64,000 bases of DNA, from NCBI GenBank assembly GCA_052034085.1, contig JBPOJA010000003.1, forward strand, positions 6,709-70,708, written 5' to 3'. Below are positions 32,150 to 40,962 of the stretch, piece after piece. The translations under genes were made by a program, and so were the position numbers. The notes beneath the pieces are model-generated. The model was not told the origin of the DNA, made no database searches, and was given only the letters and a program-made list of their open reading frames with translations. Numbering within the stretch: the first letter of the stretch is position 1; each line of letters starts with the position of its first letter. This stretch comes from UBA1426 sp052034085 (GTDB lineage: Bacteria; Bacillota; Clostridia; Peptostreptococcales; Anaerovoracaceae).

Positions 32150-34144
32150 TTGAACAGATTCGCCAAAAACATCGGCGTTTATATAATAATCTTGGTTCTT
32201 GTTATGGGGGTAACATATCTTTATCAGGGAAATCAAGGAACACCGGTAAAAGAAGTCGAATTTTCGGAATTTGTCAGTAACATTCAAAAGGGTCAGATCA
32301 AGACTCTTACAATAGTAGATTACAAGCTGACAGGAACCACAGGCACAGGGGATAAGATAAGCACCTATGCACCCAGCGCTGTGGAGTTGATGTTGTTAAG
32401 CGAAAGACATATTTTCCCGCAGATAGAAACGGGCAACCTTGTGCTTACAAGCCAGAAGCCCTCCAGTGCGTCATGGATACTGTCGCTGCTGCCGACCTTG
32501 TTTATGGTGCTGATATTTATAGTGTTTTTCTTTGTAATCATGCAACAGGGCCAGGGAGGCGGCAAGGGAGTCATGGCCTTTGGAAAAAGCCGGGCCAGGC
32601 TCCATAAGGAGGACGATCAGAAAAAAGTAACCTTTAAGGATGTTGCCGGGCTCGATGAGGAAAAAGAAGAGCTGGAAGAAATCGTTGACTTTCTGAAATT
32701 CCCCAAAAAGTACAGGAATCTCGGTGCCAGGATACCCAAGGGAATATTGCTGGTAGGCCCTCCGGGAACCGGAAAAACCTATATTTCGAAAGCTACAGCA
32801 GGAGAGGCCGGTGTGCCTTTCTTCACCATCAGCGGGTCTGATTTTGTTGAGATGTTTGTCGGTGTGGGCGCCTCCAGGGTCAGAGACCTCTTTGACCAGG
32901 CAAAGAAGAACTCTCCCTGCATTGTTTTTATAGATGAAATTGATGCCGTAGGCAGAAAAAGAGGAGCCGGCTTAGGTGGCGGTCACGATGAAAGGGAACA
33001 AACTTTAAATCAGCTTCTGGTTGAGATGGATGGTTTCGGTGATAACAGCGGAATCATTATTTTAGCGGCAACTAACAGACCCGACATTCTGGATCCGGCG
33101 CTGCTCAGACCGGGCAGATTTGACAGGCAGATAGTTATCGGTGTTCCTGACATCAAAGGCAGAGAAGCGATTTTCAAAATTCACTCAAAAAACAAACCCC
33201 TGCACGAAAACGTCAATCCAAAAGTTCTGGCAAGAAGAACCCCCGGCTTTACTCCGGCAGATATTGAGAACATGCTGAACGAAGCCGCCCTGCTGACTGC
33301 CAGGAGAAACGGAAAAGTAATCAGGATGGATGAAGTTGAAGAGGCCATCACCAAAGTTATTGCCGGCCCGGAGAAAAAGAGCAGGGTAATAAGTGCCGAA
33401 GAAAAGAAACTTACGGCATATCATGAAGCCGGCCATGCACTGGTAGCCAGGCTTCTACCCAACAGCGATCCGGTTCATCAGATTACGATAATTCCAAGAG
33501 GGCTGGCCGGCGGCTTTACCATGATACTGCCCAAGGAGGATAAGTACTTCCAGACCAAAACCGAAATGGAAGAAAGAATCATCCATCTTCTGGGCGGAAG
33601 AGTTGCGGAAAAGCTTACCTTGCATGATATCAGCACGGGAGCCAGCAATGATATAGAGAGAGCTACCGAGATTGCCAAGGCTATGGTAACTAAATACGGT
33701 ATGAGTGAGCGCCTGGGAACCGTAAATTACAGTTCATCAGACGAAGTATTTCTGGGGAAAGACTTCTCGACAAGAAAGAACTACTCCGAAGAAATGGCAA
33801 AGGCTATAGACGAAGAGGTCAGAAGGATAATTGAAGATGCCTTTGACAGGGCTGAACAACTGCTTTCAGACAACATCGAAAAACTGCATCTCATAGCCCG
33901 GGTATTGCTGGAAGTGGAAACTCTTGATGCAAAGCAGTTTGAGGCTTTGTTCAGAGGTGAAAAAACAGCGGAAGAGATAATCGCTGAAATAGAAAAGGAA
34001 GCTAAAAATATCGAAGATGATAATGCTAAAGAAGCTGCAGAACATCTGGCTGAACTAACGGCTGAGGAAGAGTATGAAAATGCAGGCTCAGAAGAGGTGT
34101 ATGAGGACGAAACAGTTGCCGCAGAAGAGCCTGATAATCCTTGA
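32150..34144 (+). CDS. ftsH: ATP-dependent zinc metalloprotease FtsH
   Basis: 664 residues from a TTG start with GGGAGGA upstream. Two membrane helices (about 9-25 and 110-131) flank a small extracytoplasmic domain. The AAA module has Walker A GPPGTGKT near 203-210, Walker B CIVFIDEIDAVGR and the second region of homology NRPDILDPALLRPGRFDR. The peptidase domain has the zinc motif HEAGH. The tail is unusually acidic (many Glu and Asp, no recognised domain). It degrades misfolded membrane and short-lived cytosolic proteins. Confidence 0.96.
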   Translation: MNRFAKNIGVYIIILVLVMGVTYLYQGNQGTPVKEVEFSEFVSNIQKGQIKTLTIVDYKLTGTTGTGDKISTYAPSAVELMLLSERHIFPQIETGNLVLTSQKPSSASWILSLLPTLFMVLIFIVFFFVIMQQGQGGGKGVMAFGKSRARLHKEDDQKKVTFKDVAGLDEEKEELEEIVDFLKFPKKYRNLGARIPKGILLVGPPGTGKTYISKATAGEAGVPFFTISGSDFVEMFVGVGASRVRDLFDQAKKNSPCIVFIDEIDAVGRKRGAGLGGGHDEREQTLNQLLVEMDGFGDNSGIIILAATNRPDILDPALLRPGRFDRQIVIGVPDIKGREAIFKIHSKNKPLHENVNPKVLARRTPGFTPADIENMLNEAALLTARRNGKVIRMDEVEEAITKVIAGPEKKSRVISAEEKKLTAYHEAGHALVARLLPNSDPVHQITIIPRGLAGGFTMILPKEDKYFQTKTEMEERIIHLLGGRVAEKLTLHDISTGASNDIERATEIAKAMVTKYGMSERLGTVNYSSSDEVFLGKDFSTRKNYSEEMAKAIDEEVRRIIEDAFDRAEQLLSDNIEKLHLIARVLLEVETLDAKQFEALFRGEKTAEEIIAEIEKEAKNIEDDNAKEAAEHLAELTAEEEYENAGSEEVYEDETVAAEEPDNP

Positions 34145-34169
34145 TATTTTATAATTATTGTTATATATA
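34141..34169 (+). promoter_or_regulatory. Candidate promoter of the mmd operon
   Basis: TTGATA (34141-34146) overlaps the ftsH stop region and is followed after 17 bases by TATATA (34164-34169). The gap to the mmdA ATG is 34 bases with AGGAGGAG in between. No terminator was seen after ftsH. Confidence 0.45.
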
Positions 34170-34203
34170 TACATATGTATGAATCAAAATAGGAGGAGTA
34201 TCT

Positions 34204-35745
34204 ATGAACAAGATTGAAGATCTGCGCAAGAAAAAAGAAGCCTTAGAACTTGGCGGAGGGCAAAAGCGCATTGACGATCAGCATGCCAAAGGCAAACTGA
34301 CGGCCAGAGAAAGAATTGCCCTGCTTTTTGATGAAGGCAGTTTCGTTGAAATGGACACTTTTGTTCACCACAACAACAACAATTTCAACATGAGCCAGGT
34401 CAAGGCCCCCGGAGACGGTGTGGTAACTGGCTATGGAACGGTTGACGGAAGACTGGTATATGCCTTTGCCCAGGATTTTACAGTGCTGGGAGGTTCTCTG
34501 GGACTGGCCCACGCCAAAAAGATCGTAAAAATCCAAAAGATGGCCCTGAAGATGGGGGCACCTATTGTGGGTTTAAACGATTCAGGCGGGGCAAGAATCC
34601 AGGAAGGAGTAGAATCCCTTTCAGGCTTTGGAAGGATTTTCTACAACAACACAATTTCATCCGGTGTAATCCCTCAAATTTCCGTAATAATGGGACCCTG
34701 TGCCGGCGGAGCCGTTTATTCACCCGCCATTATGGACTTTGTTTTTATGGTGGATAAAACCAGCCAGATGTTCATCACCGGCCCCCAGGTTATTAAAACA
34801 GTAACAGGCGAAGATATTTCTCCCGAAGCATTGGGCGGAGCCATGGCTCACAACTCCAAGAGCGGTGTGGCCCACTTCATAGGCAAGGACGATGCTGACA
34901 CCCTGAGAATGGTCAGGGAACTCCTGAGTTATCTGCCCTCCAATAACCTGGAAACAGCGCCTGTTTATGCCAGCACCGATGATCCTAACAAACTTCTGCC
35001 TGAGCTTAATGACATTGTTCCGGAGAACCCCAACAAGGCCTATGATATGTATGAGATTATCAAGAGCCTGGCGGATAACAATGTAATATATGACGTTATG
35101 GCTCATTACGCAAAAAATATCATTACCTGCTTCATCCGTCTGGATGGCCAGACAGTGGGCGTTATAGCAAGCCAGCCCAAAGTATTGGCAGGTTGTCTGG
35201 ATATTGATACTTCCGATAAAGCTGCAAGATTTATCAGAAACTGTGATGCATTCAATATCCCCCTGCTGACCCTTGTGGACGTTCCGGGCTTCCTGCCGGG
35301 AACAAGCCAGGAGCACGGCGGCATCATTCGTCATGGAGCCAAGCTGCTCTATGCCTACAGTGAGGCAACAGTTCCCAAGGTTACCCTGATAGTCCGTAAA
35401 GCTTACGGCGGTGCCTATATCGGCATGTGTAACAGGGATCTGGGTGCAGATGTATTGCTTGCCTGGCCCAGTGCGGAAATCGCAGTAATGGGTGCAGAAG
35501 GAGCAGCCAATATCGTATTTAGAAATGAAATCAGTGAAGCGGATGACCCGGCTGCAAAAAGACAGGAAAAGATAGCAGAATACGAAGAACAATTCAATAA
35601 TCCATATAGAGCAGCCGAGATGGGATATGTTGACGATGTTATTGAACCGGCTACGTCCAGGCAGAGGATTATCAGCGCATTTGATATGCTGATTTCCAAG
35701 AGAGAATCCCTGCCTGCCAAGAAGCACGGCAACATCCCCTTATAG
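34204..35745 (+). CDS. mmdA: Methylmalonyl-CoA decarboxylase alpha (carboxyltransferase) subunit
   Basis: 513 residues of the acyl-CoA carboxyltransferase (crotonase-fold) family, with two homologous halves. Seen motifs: GKLTARERIALLFDEGSF, APIVGLNDSGGARIQEG, MGPCAGGAVYSPA, and in the second half TLVDVPGFLPGTSQEHGGIIRHGAKLLYAY and KAYGGAYIGM. It moves CO2 from (S)-methylmalonyl-CoA to biotin on the small subunit. The length (513) fits MmdA; glutaconyl-CoA decarboxylase alpha is clearly longer. The neighbours mmdD, mmdC and mmdB confirm a membrane decarboxylase rather than a soluble propionyl-CoA carboxylase. The exact substrate remains an inference. Confidence 0.9.
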   Translation: MNKIEDLRKKKEALELGGGQKRIDDQHAKGKLTARERIALLFDEGSFVEMDTFVHHNNNNFNMSQVKAPGDGVVTGYGTVDGRLVYAFAQDFTVLGGSLGLAHAKKIVKIQKMALKMGAPIVGLNDSGGARIQEGVESLSGFGRIFYNNTISSGVIPQISVIMGPCAGGAVYSPAIMDFVFMVDKTSQMFITGPQVIKTVTGEDISPEALGGAMAHNSKSGVAHFIGKDDADTLRMVRELLSYLPSNNLETAPVYASTDDPNKLLPELNDIVPENPNKAYDMYEIIKSLADNNVIYDVMAHYAKNIITCFIRLDGQTVGVIASQPKVLAGCLDIDTSDKAARFIRNCDAFNIPLLTLVDVPGFLPGTSQEHGGIIRHGAKLLYAYSEATVPKVTLIVRKAYGGAYIGMCNRDLGADVLLAWPSAEIAVMGAEGAANIVFRNEISEADDPAAKRQEKIAEYEEQFNNPYRAAEMGYVDDVIEPATSRQRIISAFDMLISKRESLPAKKHGNIPL

Positions 35746-35756
35746 GAGGTGGGATA

Positions 35757-36206
35757 ATGCAAGAATTAGGATTAATGGAAAGATTTGCTGATCCGGCTCT
35801 GTTCGAAGGATTGAGCTTTGGAGAAAAACTTTCGGGCAGCCTGATTACGACTCTTATGGGCATGGGAACCACATTTGTTATACTGGCCCTGCTCTGGTTT
35901 ATTATTGCAATGACTTCCAAATTGATTATGAGCAGCGAGAAAAAGGCGGCAGCCAAAGAAGCAGCATCTGTAGCAGCTCCTGCTCCCGCTCCGGTTCAGG
36001 CAACCGCAGCAGTACAAGCCGCAGACACAGTGACTGCAGCCGGCGGAGACGAACTGGTAGCAGTCCTGATGGCAGCAATCGCAGCTTCAGAGGGAACTGA
36101 GTTTGTGAACAAACTGAGAATAAGCAAGATTTCCAGAATTGCAGGCAGCAGGCCGGCCTGGAATATAGCAGGCTCTAACGAATGCCTGGACAGCAGAAGA
36201 ATATAA
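35757..36206 (+). CDS. mmdD: Methylmalonyl-CoA decarboxylase delta subunit (OadG type)
   Basis: 149 residues. One membrane helix (about 34-53, TLMGMGTTFVILALLWFIIAM) is followed by an Ala/Pro-rich linker and a C-terminal segment ending SRPAWNIAGSNECLDSR, typical of delta/gamma subunits that hold the complex together. AGGAGGTGGG precedes the ATG. It is placed between mmdA and the biotin carrier, the standard order in Veillonella-type operons. Confidence 0.85.
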   Translation: MQELGLMERFADPALFEGLSFGEKLSGSLITTLMGMGTTFVILALLWFIIAMTSKLIMSSEKKAAAKEAASVAAPAPAPVQATAAVQAADTVTAAGGDELVAVLMAAIAASEGTEFVNKLRISKISRIAGSRPAWNIAGSNECLDSRRI

Positions 36207-36225
36207 AAGATAAGGAGATAATGAA

Positions 36226-36639
36226 ATGAAAAAATATAACATCGTTGTAAATGGCGTAGCATACGCAGTAGAAGTGGAAGAAGTCGGAGCCGGCTCTGCT
36301 CCGGCAGCAGCTCCCGCTCCGGCACCGGCAGCAGCCCCGGCACCTGCACCCGCACCAGCAGCAGCTCCTGCTCCTGCCCCTGCGCCCGCCCCCGCTCCTG
36401 CACCTGCGGCAGCACCTTCCGGTGGCGCAGTAGTACTGGATGCACCCATGCCGGGAACTATCCTGGATGTCAGAGTAAAAGAAGGAGATGCAGTTACAGA
36501 GGGACAGATCCTTATTATGTTAGAGGCTATGAAGATGGAAAATGAAATCATGGCTCCGCAGGCAGGTGTAGTTGATAAAATTGGAGTGGTCAAGGGAGCA
36601 TCCGTTAACACCGGCGATTTCATGATCTCTCTGAAATAA
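36226..36639 (+). CDS. mmdC: Biotin carrier subunit of methylmalonyl-CoA decarboxylase
   Basis: 137 residues. A short N-terminal strand segment (KKYNIVVNGVAYAVEVEE) is joined by a flexible Ala/Pro linker (about residues 24-66) to a biotinyl domain with the attachment motif LEAMKMENEI, biotin on Lys103. The swinging arm carries CO2 from MmdA to MmdB. The linker DNA (36290-36425) is a GC-rich, repeat-like stretch of Ala and Pro codons. AAGGAG precedes the ATG. It lies 19 bases after mmdD. Confidence 0.93.
   Translation: MKKYNIVVNGVAYAVEVEEVGAGSAPAAAPAPAPAAAPAPAPAPAAAPAPAPAPAPAPAPAAAPSGGAVVLDAPMPGTILDVRVKEGDAVTEGQILIMLEAMKMENEIMAPQAGVVDKIGVVKGASVNTGDFMISLK
36290..36425 (+). repeat. Ala/Pro codon-rich low-complexity stretch in mmdC
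   Basis: An in-frame run of GC-rich Ala and Pro codons encoding alternating AP units with occasional AAA. Composition differs sharply from the surrounding sequence. It is a flexible linker; repeat-mediated length changes are possible. Confidence 0.75.
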
Positions 36640-36658
36640 GGGCAGAGGAGGATTTAAA

Positions 36659-37783
36659 ATGATATTAAAAACTCTTCATGAGTTCATATTGACCACAGGT
36701 ATTTTAAATATGGACTACAAGAGCGGCATAATGATCCTGGTTGCCTTGTTGTTCCTGTACCTGGCGATAAACAAGGGCTTTGAGCCGCTTCTGCTGGTTC
36801 CCATAGCCTTTGGCATGCTTCTCTCAAACCTGCCTCTTTCAGGAATGTTTGATGAGGGAGGCTTATTGTACTGGTTTTACCAGCTAAATAAAATGGGAAT
36901 TTTACCGCCCCTGATTTTCATGGGTGTGGGAGCAATGACTGACTTCGGCCCCCTGATTGCAAACCCAAAATCATTGATGATGGGAGCAGGGGCTCAGTTT
37001 GGTATTTTCACCAGTTTTCTGGGAGCTATTCTTCTTGCAGGATTTAATGCCCAGGAGGCCGGTTCCATAGGAATCATTGGTGGCGCCGATGGCCCCACAG
37101 CCATTTTCCTGACAACCAAGCTGGCACCACATCTTCTTGGAGCAATAGCGGTATCTGCATATTCCTATATGGCTCTGGTTCCGGTCATACAGCCACCTAT
37201 AATGCGGGCCTTGACGACCAAAAAGGAAAGAACCATCAAGATGTCACAGCTAAGGCCTGTAAGCCAGAGGGAGAAAATCATATTCCCCATTATGGTTACT
37301 GTAGTTGTCACTTTGATACTGCCTCCTGCAGCACCCCTGGTTGGCATGCTTATGCTGGGCAACCTGTTTAAAGAAACCGGAAAGACTCTGAGATTGACTG
37401 ATACCGTGGCAAATGGCCTTATAAATACCGTAACAATACTTCTGGGTACTTCTGTTGGCGCATCTGCATCAGGCCCCACTTTCCTGGTGCTTGATACCAT
37501 TCAGATTTTAGCTTTGGGTGTTGCAGCATTCATGATAGGAACAGCCGGCGGTGTTCTTATAGCAAAACTTATGAACGTGCTTTCCGGAGGAACCATTAAT
37601 CCGTTAATGGGTTCTGCCGGCGTGTCTGCAGTACCTATGGCGGCCAGAGTATCCCAGAAAGTCGGACAGGAGGAGTTGCCCGGCAACTATCTGCTCATGC
37701 ATGCAATGGGACCCAACGTGGCCGGTGTAATAGGTTCTGCTGTGGCGGCGGGTGTGCTGCTGTCCATGTTCAGCGGATATTAA
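36659..37783 (+). CDS. mmdB: Methylmalonyl-CoA decarboxylase beta subunit (Na+ pump)
   Basis: 374 residues, a polytopic membrane protein of about nine helices. It holds the functional motif SIGIIGGADGPTAIFLTTKLAP (the conserved Asp is the Na+/proton site known from oxaloacetate decarboxylase beta) and AVSAYSYMALVPVIQPPIMRALTT, and ends with PLMGSAGVSAVPMAARV and HAMGPNVAGVIGSAVAAG. It decarboxylates carboxybiotin and exports Na+. It is the last gene of the operon; a hairpin follows at 37807-37843. Energy conservation by decarboxylation suits an anaerobe fermenting amino acids or succinate. Confidence 0.93.
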   Translation: MILKTLHEFILTTGILNMDYKSGIMILVALLFLYLAINKGFEPLLLVPIAFGMLLSNLPLSGMFDEGGLLYWFYQLNKMGILPPLIFMGVGAMTDFGPLIANPKSLMMGAGAQFGIFTSFLGAILLAGFNAQEAGSIGIIGGADGPTAIFLTTKLAPHLLGAIAVSAYSYMALVPVIQPPIMRALTTKKERTIKMSQLRPVSQREKIIFPIMVTVVVTLILPPAAPLVGMLMLGNLFKETGKTLRLTDTVANGLINTVTILLGTSVGASASGPTFLVLDTIQILALGVAAFMIGTAGGVLIAKLMNVLSGGTINPLMGSAGVSAVPMAARVSQKVGQEELPGNYLLMHAMGPNVAGVIGSAVAAGVLLSMFSGY

Positions 37784-37806
37784 TCCTGTATTAAGCATAA
37801 AAAATT

Positions 37807-37843
37807 AAAGGCAGCCGTATCAGAAAGCTGATAGGTTGCCTTT
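37807..37843 (+). terminator. Hairpin after mmdB
   Basis: Arms AAAGGCA (37807-37813) and TGCCTTT (37837-37843) close an inner stem TATCAG/CTGATA. The T tract is short and broken, so termination may be partial and some transcripts may run into dusB. Confidence 0.6.
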
Positions 37844-37859
37844 ATATTTAGGAGGATAA

Positions 37860-38852
37860 ATGGAGCTTTCCATTGGAAAAGTAAAACTGAAAAACCCCTT
37901 TCTGCTGGCACCATTGGCCGGCATTGCTGACAGCCCTTTTCGCCGCCTTTGCAAGGACTACGGGGCAGCCTTGGTCTATTCAGAAATGGTCAGTGCCAAA
38001 GGGTTATTTTATGAAGGCAGAAAGACCGGTGAGCTACTGAGTTTTCACTCGGAAGAAAGCCCGATAGCCTATCAAATTTTCGGGGCAGATCCCATTTTTA
38101 TGGCAAAAGCCGTAGAGATTCTTTCACAGAGGGATAATGATATTATCGATGTCAATATGGGATGTCCGGTGCCAAAGGTTGTGAAAAGCGGTGAAGGTGC
38201 AGCTCTTATGAAGACGCCCGGGCTGGCGGCGGAAATTGTGGAAGTTATGGTGGAGACAGAAAGACTTGAGGCCGACAGGAATGAAAGATTGCCCAAACCC
38301 GTCACCATAAAGTGCAGACTGGGCTGGGATGAAAATAGCATTAATGTTATAGAGTTTGCAAAAAGGATGGAAGAGGCGGGAGCTGCAGCAATTGCGGTTC
38401 ACGGCAGAACCAGATCCATGATGTATCGGGGCAGGGCAGACTGGGAGATGATAGCAAGGGTAAAAGAGGCAATATCCATACCCCTCATAGGAAACGGAGA
38501 TGTTTATTCGGGCGATGATGCTCTTAAAATGATGAAAGAAACCGGATGTGATTTTGTAATGATAGCAAGAGGAGCTCAGGGCAGGCCATGGATTTTCCGG
38601 GAAGCCGTAAATGCATTTGCGGGAAAGGGGTCGGACTGCCATGTCAGTCCTGAAGAAAAACGAGAAATTATCCTTAGACATGCAAACATGCTGGTGGAGG
38701 CCAAGGGGCAGAAAAGAGGTTTTCTGGAAATGAGAAAACACTTGAACTGGTACTTAAAAGGCTTGCCGGGAGCTGCAAAAATGCGGGCACAGGTCAACAG
38801 TGTACGAAGCTTCGAAGATATTGAAAGGGTAATAACTTATAGTTTGACTTAG
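37860..38852 (+). CDS. dusB: tRNA-dihydrouridine synthase, DusB type
   Basis: 330 residues, FMN-dependent TIM barrel. Motifs: LAPLAGIADSPFRRLCKDYGAALVYSEMVSA, IDVNMGCPVPKVVKSGEGAALM (catalytic Cys in MGCP), AIAVHGRTRSMMYRGRADW and IGNGDVYSGDDALKMM. It reduces uridines in the tRNA D-loop. AGGAGG precedes the ATG. The order dusB-greA-lysS is conserved in Firmicutes. Confidence 0.93.
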   Translation: MELSIGKVKLKNPFLLAPLAGIADSPFRRLCKDYGAALVYSEMVSAKGLFYEGRKTGELLSFHSEESPIAYQIFGADPIFMAKAVEILSQRDNDIIDVNMGCPVPKVVKSGEGAALMKTPGLAAEIVEVMVETERLEADRNERLPKPVTIKCRLGWDENSINVIEFAKRMEEAGAAAIAVHGRTRSMMYRGRADWEMIARVKEAISIPLIGNGDVYSGDDALKMMKETGCDFVMIARGAQGRPWIFREAVNAFAGKGSDCHVSPEEKREIILRHANMLVEAKGQKRGFLEMRKHLNWYLKGLPGAAKMRAQVNSVRSFEDIERVITYSLT

Positions 38853-38928
38853 ATAGGGAAATAGTTTAGAATTGTCGTTGAATTAGCAGGAAATATGCTT
38901 AATATCAGCCGAATTGGAGGATTTATAA

Positions 38929-39405
38929 ATGTCAAGCAAGATACTTCTGACACAAGAGGGATATGATAAAATCGTGGCCGAACTGGAGAATATGGTTACG
39001 GTTAAGAGAAAGGAAGTTGCGGAAAGGATTAAGGAAGCCATTTCATATGGCGATATTTCAGAGAACTCGGAATACGATGCTGCCAAGAACGAGCAGGCCG
39101 AACTGGAAGACCGCATATTGGAGTATGAACATAAAATCAGAAATGCGCAGATTTTAAATCACGATGACATATCAGATGACCAGATTAATGTGGGACTTAA
39201 TGTAAAGATCAAAGACAAAGGCAACGGAGAAGTGTTTGATTACACCATAGTGGGATCCACAGAAGCAGATCCCTTTGAGGGTAAGATATCAAATGAGTCC
39301 GAAGTGGGCAAACAACTTTTGGGTAAAAAAGTGGGAGATCTGGTTGAGGTCCATGTTCCGGACGGTGTGGTTAAATATGAGGTCCTGGAAATATACAAGA
39401 AATAG
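38929..39405 (+). CDS. greA: Transcription elongation factor GreA
   Basis: 158 residues with the N-terminal coiled coil (LTQEGYDKIVAELENM, then AISYGDISENSEYDAAKNEQAELEDRI, holding the acidic tip) and a C-terminal FKBP-like domain (YTIVGSTEADPFEGKISNESEVGKQLLGKKVGD). It stimulates transcript cleavage by backtracked RNA polymerase. GGAGG precedes the ATG. It lies between dusB and lysS. Two weak promoter-like patterns exist in the 76-base gap upstream but neither is convincing. Confidence 0.96.
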   Translation: MSSKILLTQEGYDKIVAELENMVTVKRKEVAERIKEAISYGDISENSEYDAAKNEQAELEDRILEYEHKIRNAQILNHDDISDDQINVGLNVKIKDKGNGEVFDYTIVGSTEADPFEGKISNESEVGKQLLGKKVGDLVEVHVPDGVVKYEVLEIYKK

Positions 39406-39436
39406 TTTTGGTTATTGTTAGGAAGGCGGATGTCAA

Positions 39437-40939
39437 ATGAAAGATGAACAGAACACCAATATTGAAATCGAAGAAGGCATTGAAGATTTAAGTGAACAGA
39501 GAAGAATCAGGAGGGAAAAACTCGCCAGGCTGCAGAGCATGGGCAGAAATCCTTTCCTTGAGGAAACCTGGAATGTGATTGACCATAGCCAGGATATAAA
39601 GGATCATTTTGAAAGTATGGAAGGCAAACATGTGTCCATGGCCGGTCGTATTATGGCAAAAAGGCAAATGGGCAAAGCCTCGTTCATTGATATCCAGGAT
39701 AAGCAGGGCCGAATTCAGATTTACGTCAGAAGTGATGCTATTACTCCTGAGGAATACGAAATCTTCTTAACTTATGATATAGGTGATATTGTTGGGCTGG
39801 AAGGAGAGGTATTCATGACAAAACACGGAGAAAAATCCGTGAAATGCACGAAACTGGTGCTTTTGTCAAAAGCCCTGCAACCCCTTCCCGATAAATGGTC
39901 GGGTCTGAAGGATACAGATATTCGCTACAGGCAGAGATATGTGGATTTAATAGTAAATCCTGAAGTAAAGGATACTTTTATTAAGCGTTCAAAAATTATT
40001 AAGGAAATTAAAAACTATCTTGAAGGCAGGGGCTTCCTTGAGGTGGACACTCCAATACTGACCACCATTGCCGGCGGTGCCAATGCCAGGCCTTTCAGCA
40101 CCCATCACAACACACTGGATATAGAGCTCAAGCTTCGCATATCCAACGAACTCTATCTCAAGAGACTTATTGTAGGCGGCATGGACAGGGTTTACGAAAT
40201 GGGCAAGATGTTCAGAAATGAAGGAATGGACAGGAACCATAATCCGGAGTTTACATCCATGGAGCTTTACCAGGCCTATGGCAACATGGAAGATATGATG
40301 GATATTACGGAAAATGTAATAGCCACCGCTGCGCAAAATGTGCTGGGCACTATGGTTATTGAATATCAGGGGAAAACTTTTGATTTGACTCCGCCATGGC
40401 AGAGGATGACAATGACAGAAGCCGTTAAAAAATGGGCCGGTGTTGATTTCGATGAGATTCAGACTGATGAGGAAGCCAGACAAGTCGCAAGGAAGCACGG
40501 CTTTGAGGATTGGAAGACGACAAACAGGGGACTTGTTTTGGCGGAGCTGTTTGAGGAGTATTGTGAGGAACATCTTGAAGGGCCAATTTTCATAACCGGT
40601 CATCCCGTTGAGATTTCACCGCTTTCAAAGAGGGATCCGGTTGATCCCAGGATTACCAGGAGATTTGAAGCATATATTAATACATGGGAAGTAGCCAATG
40701 CTTTTTCCGAGCTGAATGACCCGATTGACCAGTACGAAAGATTCAAGGAGCAGCAGAGCCAGCTGGATGAAGGTGATGACGAGGCACATCCAATGGATGA
40801 AGATTTCGTCAATGCCCTTGAGGTGGGGCTGCCTCCCACAGGAGGACTGGGGATCGGCATAGACAGGGTAATCATGCTGATAACAAATTCTGCATCAATA
40901 AGGGATATTATTCTCTTCCCGACCATGAAGCCCCTGTAA
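39437..40939 (+). CDS. lysS: Lysyl-tRNA synthetase, class II
   Basis: 500 residues. The N-terminal OB fold (VSMAGRIMAKRQMGKASFIDIQDKQGRIQIYV) binds the anticodon. The class II core has motif 2 FRNEGMDRNHNPEFTSMELYQAYG and motif 3 GLGIGIDRVIMLITN. The N-terminus is charged (EIEEGIEDLSEQRRIRREK), as usual. AAGGCGG precedes the ATG. It is followed by asnS after 23 bases. No T-box leader is seen. Confidence 0.96.
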   Translation: MKDEQNTNIEIEEGIEDLSEQRRIRREKLARLQSMGRNPFLEETWNVIDHSQDIKDHFESMEGKHVSMAGRIMAKRQMGKASFIDIQDKQGRIQIYVRSDAITPEEYEIFLTYDIGDIVGLEGEVFMTKHGEKSVKCTKLVLLSKALQPLPDKWSGLKDTDIRYRQRYVDLIVNPEVKDTFIKRSKIIKEIKNYLEGRGFLEVDTPILTTIAGGANARPFSTHHNTLDIELKLRISNELYLKRLIVGGMDRVYEMGKMFRNEGMDRNHNPEFTSMELYQAYGNMEDMMDITENVIATAAQNVLGTMVIEYQGKTFDLTPPWQRMTMTEAVKKWAGVDFDEIQTDEEARQVARKHGFEDWKTTNRGLVLAELFEEYCEEHLEGPIFITGHPVEISPLSKRDPVDPRITRRFEAYINTWEVANAFSELNDPIDQYERFKEQQSQLDEGDDEAHPMDEDFVNALEVGLPPTGGLGIGIDRVIMLITNSASIRDIILFPTMKPL

Positions 40940-40962
40940 ACTAGGAAAAGAGTCAGTAAAAA

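Noticed and set aside
34720..35727. Open frame of 335 codons opposite mmdA
   Set aside because: Antisense shadow of a highly conserved carboxyltransferase; no start site or domain support.
36087..36623. Ala/Gly-rich frame opposite mmdC
   Set aside because: Direct reflection of the Ala/Pro linker codons on the other strand.
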